Of a stretch of DNA of 64,000 bases, positions 57,736 through 64,000 are shown in pieces. The stretch lies in the NCBI RefSeq assembly GCF_002179555.1, contig NZ_NHOU01000001.1:62001-126000 (forward strand). Direction: 5' to 3'. This DNA is from Salinicola salarius (lineage in GTDB: Bacteria > Pseudomonadota > Gammaproteobacteria > Pseudomonadales > Halomonadaceae). The notes beneath the pieces are model-generated. The model did no database searches, was not told the origin of the DNA, and worked only from the letters and a program-made list of their open reading frames with translations. The position numbers and the translations under genes were made by a program. Position 1 is the first letter of the stretch. Every line of letters starts with the position of its first letter.

Positions 57736-58253
57736 GAGCTACGAGCTACGAGCTACGAGCTACGAGCTACGAGCTACGAGCTACGAGCTACGAGCTACGA
57801 GCTACGAGCTACGAGCTACGAGCTACGAGCTACGAGCTACGAGCTACGAGCTACGAGCTACGAGCTACGAGCTACGAGCTACGAGCTACGAGCTACGAGC
57901 TACGAGCTACGAGCTACGAGCTACGAGCTACGAGCTACGAGCTACGAGCTACGAGCTACGAGCTACGAGCTACGAGCTACGAGCTACGAGCTACGAGCTA
58001 CGAGCTACGAGCTACGAGCTACGAGCTACGAGCTACGAGCTACGAGCTACGAGCTACGAGCTACGAGCTACGAGCTACGAGCTACGAGCTACGAGCTACG
58101 AGCTACGAGCTACGAGCTACGAGCTACGAGCTACGAGCTACGAGCTACGAGCTACGAGCTACGAGCTACGAGCTACGAGCTACGAGCTACGAGCTACGAG
58201 CTACGAGCTACGAGCTACGAGCCAAGAGCCAAGAGCCAAGAGCCAAGAGCCAA
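57736..58253 (+). repeat. Array of 69 GAGCTAC and 5 GAGCCAA heptads after maeA
   Basis: From 57736 to 58218 GAGCTAC repeats 69 times without a single difference (483 bases), followed by five GAGCCAA units (58219-58253) and a partial GAGC running into the terminator. The unit is 7 bases, so all three forward frames encode the same SYELRAT heptapeptide; the reverse strand has a stop in every 7 codons. It sits between the maeA stop and its terminator, so it is probably transcribed as 3' UTR. Confidence 0.98.
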
Positions 58254-58256
58254 GAG

Positions 58257-58281
58257 CAAGCCCCGCCAATCGCGGGGCTTG
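58257..58281 (+). terminator. Terminator after maeA heptad array
   Basis: CAAGCCCCGC (58257-58266) pairs with GCGGGGCTTG (58272-58281) around a 5-base loop, followed by TT. The array of heptads lies between it and maeA. Confidence 0.8.
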
Positions 58282-58322
58282 TTCGTTGATGGATATTTCT
58301 CTCCACGCTCGAGAGGTGGCAG

Positions 58323-58481
58323 CCTTCGACGCCTCCGCAATAGCGCTGAACGCGGGAGCGATGAATCGGGTCTTGCGACATGGATGTCGCAAGAGGCGCG
58401 TTGGGCAGGATGCCCTTTTGCGCCGACCCGAATTCGATGTGACTGCGTTCAGGGTTTCGCTATTGCGCGGCGTCAAGAAGG
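58323..58481. other. Cloverleaf-like structured intergenic element
   Basis: An outer stem pairs CCTTC (58323), GACGCC (58328), CGCAATAGCG (58336-58345) and TGAACGC (58347-58353) with GCGTTCA (58445-58451), CGCTATTGCG (58458-58467), GGCGTC (58469-58474) and GAAGG (58477-58481). Inside, CGGGTC (58367-58372) pairs with GACCCG (58425-58430) and encloses two hairpins: TTGCGACAT/ATGTCGCAA (58373-58392) and GGCGC-GGGCA/TGCCC-GCGCC (58395-58424). A separate 10-bp hairpin (CGTGAGGGGC/GCCCCTCACG) follows at 58486-58507. No coding sequence is credible here. Confidence 0.7.
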
Positions 58482-58600
58482 GGAGCGTGAGGGGCTTGCC
58501 CCTCACGACCATGAGCAGACGGGAGGTTGGTGCCAGGTCAGTGGTAAATACGAGGAGATGAAATGAGTCGCCTCGTCCGTTTGGCACAGAATCCACGAAA

Positions 58601-58624
58601 AAGCCCCACCGATCGGTGGGGCTT
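58601..58624 (-). terminator. Terminator after acnA
   Basis: AAGCCCCACC and GGTGGGGCTT flank GATC in a perfect palindrome. On the minus strand it is followed by TTTTTCG, as expected for termination of the leftward acnA transcript. Confidence 0.88.
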
Positions 58625-58657
58625 CGTTCGCGACTTTCTTGACCGCGTAAGGCGGGT

Positions 58658-61420
<2,763 letters not shown>

Positions 61421-61853
61421 CAGGGTGGTCCTCCTCATGGCGGCGGCTGGGCCCGATACTCGGCACCAGCGAGCCTGTCCGGTTCCTTAACGGCGATACG
61501 TCAGCCTTTCTGCTTTCTGACCGTCGCTCGCCTGTCGATGGGGTGTCTTTACACCGCTCTTGTCTCGGTTACTGCCAATCCGCTTCGCCATGTCGAACGA
61601 AATCGCACGGTGTCATTCGGCGACCCGGCAAGCGCCATTGCGCAGACTTTGCCGGGCGAATCGGGTTGTCGACAATAATCATGGGCACGATAACACGCAT
61701 TTTCAATCGGAGGCTTCGCGACTATCGTCCGGTACGGCCTTGAAAGTGGCTGTCGTTGCCACCAGTTTCAGCGTAGTCCGTGGCGACAGACTCTGCAGCG
61801 CTACCTGCCTGGCAGCCTGTAGACGCTACCCATTGTGTTTCGGGAGGTTGCTC
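61421..61853. other. Divergent acnA / CPXCG intergenic region
   Basis: These 433 bases contain no credible coding sequence. I see a hairpin (CCGGCAAG at ~61627 with CTTTGCCGG at ~61648) and the 10-bp palindrome TTGTCGACAA near 61667. The acnA promoter should lie here but no convincing -35/-10 pair was identified. Confidence 0.5.
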
Positions 61854-62060
61854 ATGTCGCAGGAGAGAGTCATCGACTGGCCGGTTCACTGCCCGTATTG
61901 CGATGCGCCTTTTTCGCTACTGCTGGATGTGAGCGAGGGCGGTTACGACACCTGGGAAGATTGCGCCGTCTGCTGCCAGCCGATTCACGTCGTGGTGGAA
62001 ACGACGCACGAAGGCGAGTTGGCTACCGTCACCCTGGCCAGTGACGACGATGTGGTGTGA
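61854..62060 (+). CDS. CPXCG-motif cysteine-rich protein
   Basis: A 68-residue protein starting MSQERVIDWPVHCPYCDAPF. It has two Cys pairs (CPYC and CAVCC) and the C-terminal PIHVVVETTHEGELATVTL, fitting the CPXCG cysteine-rich family, presumably metal binding, of unknown function. GGGAGG precedes the ATG. It lies in the same direction as the peroxiredoxin gene, 145 bases upstream of it. Confidence 0.8.
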   Translation: MSQERVIDWPVHCPYCDAPFSLLLDVSEGGYDTWEDCAVCCQPIHVVVETTHEGELATVTLASDDDVV

Positions 62061-62091
62061 GCGGCCTCGATAGAGATACTGTAAAGACCTG

Positions 62092-62157
62092 ATAGTTAAT
62101 TGCTATGCGATCTATTACGGCAATTAAATTGGAGTATGGGCGATTAGCCATTAGTCT
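62092..62157 (+). promoter_or_regulatory. OxyR-type site and promoter of the peroxiredoxin gene
   Basis: ATAGTTAATTGCTAT (62092-62106) fits the OxyR half-site ATAG-N7-CTAT exactly. Seven bases on, a weaker half (ATTA-N7-TAAA, 62114-62128) completes the 37-bp spacing. A weak -35 TTGGAG (62129-62134) and -10 TAGTCT (62152-62157) with a 17-base spacer directly follow, as in OxyR-activated promoters. Confidence 0.65.
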
Positions 62158-62205
62158 AGTCGTTCCAGATTCGTAACCCACGACAACCCACTTCAGGAGA
62201 AGCTC

Positions 62206-62808
62206 ATGAGCGTACTCGTAGGACGCCAAGCCCCGGATTTCGAAACGGCAGCCGTGATGCCTGACGGTTCCATCAAGGACGATTTCCGCCTGTCCGACAG
62301 CAACGGCAAGCTGCGCGTGCTGTTCTTCTGGCCGCTGGACTTCACCTTCGTCTGCCCGTCCGAGATCATCGCCCACGACAACCGTCTGGCGAAGTTCAAG
62401 GAACTCGGCGTCGAAGTGATCGGTGCTTCCATCGATTCGCAGTACACGCACCACGCATGGCGCAAGACGTCTCCGGACGCTGGCGGCATTGGTGAAGTCG
62501 GCTTCCCGGTCGTGGCCGACGTCAAGCACGAGATCTGCCAGGCATACGGCATCGAGCACCCGGAAGCCGGTGTCGCACTGCGCGCCTCTTTCCTGATTGA
62601 CGAAGATGGTGTCGTCCAGCATCAGACCGTCAACAACCTGCCGCTGGGCCGTAACGTCGACGAGATGCTGCGCATGGTCAAGGCGCTCAAGTATCACCAG
62701 ACTCACGGCGAAGTCTGCCCGGCAGGCTGGGAAGAAGGCCAGGAAGGTATGAAGGACACCGCCGAAGGCGTGGCCAAGTACCTGGGCACTCACGCCGGCA
62801 ACCTGTAA
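62206..62808 (+). CDS. 2-Cys peroxiredoxin (AhpC/Prx1 family)
   Basis: A 200-residue typical 2-Cys peroxiredoxin that reduces H2O2 and organic peroxides. The peroxidatic Cys is residue 50 (FTFVCPSE) and the resolving Cys residue 171 (GEVCPAGW). GGIGEVGFPVV resembles the GGLG motif, but the C-terminus (KYLGTHAGNL) lacks YF, suggesting reduced sensitivity to over-oxidation. AGGAGAA precedes the ATG. trxB lies downstream and could provide reducing power via thioredoxin. Confidence 0.93.
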   Translation: MSVLVGRQAPDFETAAVMPDGSIKDDFRLSDSNGKLRVLFFWPLDFTFVCPSEIIAHDNRLAKFKELGVEVIGASIDSQYTHHAWRKTSPDAGGIGEVGFPVVADVKHEICQAYGIEHPEAGVALRASFLIDEDGVVQHQTVNNLPLGRNVDEMLRMVKALKYHQTHGEVCPAGWEEGQEGMKDTAEGVAKYLGTHAGNL

Positions 62809-62823
62809 GCGGCGTGATCATCG

Positions 62824-62848
62824 AAGGCGGCCCGTCGGGCCGCCTTTG
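62824..62848 (+). terminator. Terminator after the peroxiredoxin gene
   Basis: AAGGCGGCCC (62824-62833) pairs with GGGCCGCCTT (62837-62846) around GTC, followed by TG. It separates the peroxiredoxin gene from trxB. Confidence 0.82.
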
Positions 62849-62855
62849 TCGTTTC

Positions 62856-62937
62856 TGGTATCATTTCGCCGATTGCAGTGTCCTGTGGCATGACCCGGCT
62901 GCGGGCGTGACTCGATAGCGGAGTCATGCCACAGGAC
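62856..62937 (+). promoter_or_regulatory. trxB extended -10 promoter and long leader inverted repeat
   Basis: TGGTATCAT (62856-62864) matches an extended -10. Downstream, GTCCTGTGGCATGAC (62880-62894) and GTCATGCCACAGGAC (62923-62937) form a perfect 15-bp inverted repeat. A competing stem TGACTC (62908-62913) with GAGTCA (62921-62926) overlaps the right arm. No T tract follows, and trxB starts 50 bases later. Confidence 0.55.
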
Positions 62938-62975
62938 GTTGAGTATCGATATACGCCAACCAAATCGTTGATTGA

Positions 62976-63938
<963 letters not shown>

Positions 63939-64000
63939 GCCGGGCTGCGCTCGGAGTTTGAAGAGCGGCAGTGCGTGCCTGAGAGAGATAGGCTGAAAGA

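Noticed and set aside
57736-58253. CRISPR array
   Set aside because: The units are contiguous 7-mers with no spacers, and no cas genes are nearby.
57506-58561. Long open frame with 23 SYELRAT repeats read as a protein
   Set aside because: It begins inside maeA in another frame and is open only because a 7-base unit without forward stops is repeated. No ribosome-binding site is present and the sequence after the array is unrelated.
58201-58596. 131-residue minus-strand frame over the structured element
   Set aside because: It reads through the heptads, a terminator and hairpins. Composition is not protein-like and it overlaps clear structural DNA.

Overview
The window is one stretch of high-GC chromosome from a gammaproteobacterium. 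Gene content, protein sequences and gene order (xerD-dsbC-hom-thrC-recJ, prfB-lysS, ftsYEX-rpoH, coaBC-dut-algC-argB, rpmBG-mutM) fit the Halomonadaceae (Halomonas, Chromohalobacter or Salinicola type). Genus is inferred from pattern recognition only; no rRNA or tRNA gene was seen.

Layout. 0-10 kb: the end of ffh, the rpsP-rimM-trmD-rplS operon, then xerD-dsbC, hom, thrC, a glutathione S-transferase and recJ. 10-28.3 kb: an accessory block lying between recJ and its usual neighbours prfB-lysS. It holds a YitT-type membrane protein, a VOC protein, a MerR-regulated copper ATPase with four near-identical metal-binding repeats, a FadL-type porin, and an oligopeptide/muropeptide ABC transporter cluster with four tandem paralogous binding proteins and a YkfC-like NlpC/P60 peptidase. 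28.5-35.6 kb: prfB with its programmed frameshift, lysS, an MFS exporter, bolA, a HolD-like protein, rimI and zapB. 35.7-49.7 kb: rsmD, ftsYEX, rpoH, slmA, argB, algC, yaeQ, dut, coaBC, radC, rpmBG and mutM. 49.9-64 kb: rlmI, small zinc-ribbon and thioesterase genes, ald, trpS, a YeeE/YedE (TsuA-like) permease, maeA, acnA, a CPXCG protein, an OxyR-boxed peroxiredoxin and trxB.

Functional themes. Core translation, SRP/cell division and central metabolism genes fill most of the window. The 16.7-28.3 kb cluster looks like a single importer (fused OppDF ATPase, OppC, OppB) served by four binding proteins, two of which have lost the acidic residue that anchors peptide N-termini in OppA. The embedded peptidase suggests recycling of murein peptides. 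The end of the window is a redox block: an OxyR-type site precedes the peroxiredoxin, and trxB follows.

The most unusual DNA is non-coding. Sixty-nine perfect copies of GAGCTAC plus five of GAGCCAA lie between maeA and its terminator, and related GAGCNNN heptads lie after prfB and after hom, always directly behind a stop codon. Two intergenic elements (36418-36685 and 58323-58481) fold into long outer stems enclosing two inner hairpins and look like non-autonomous mobile repeats or structured RNAs.
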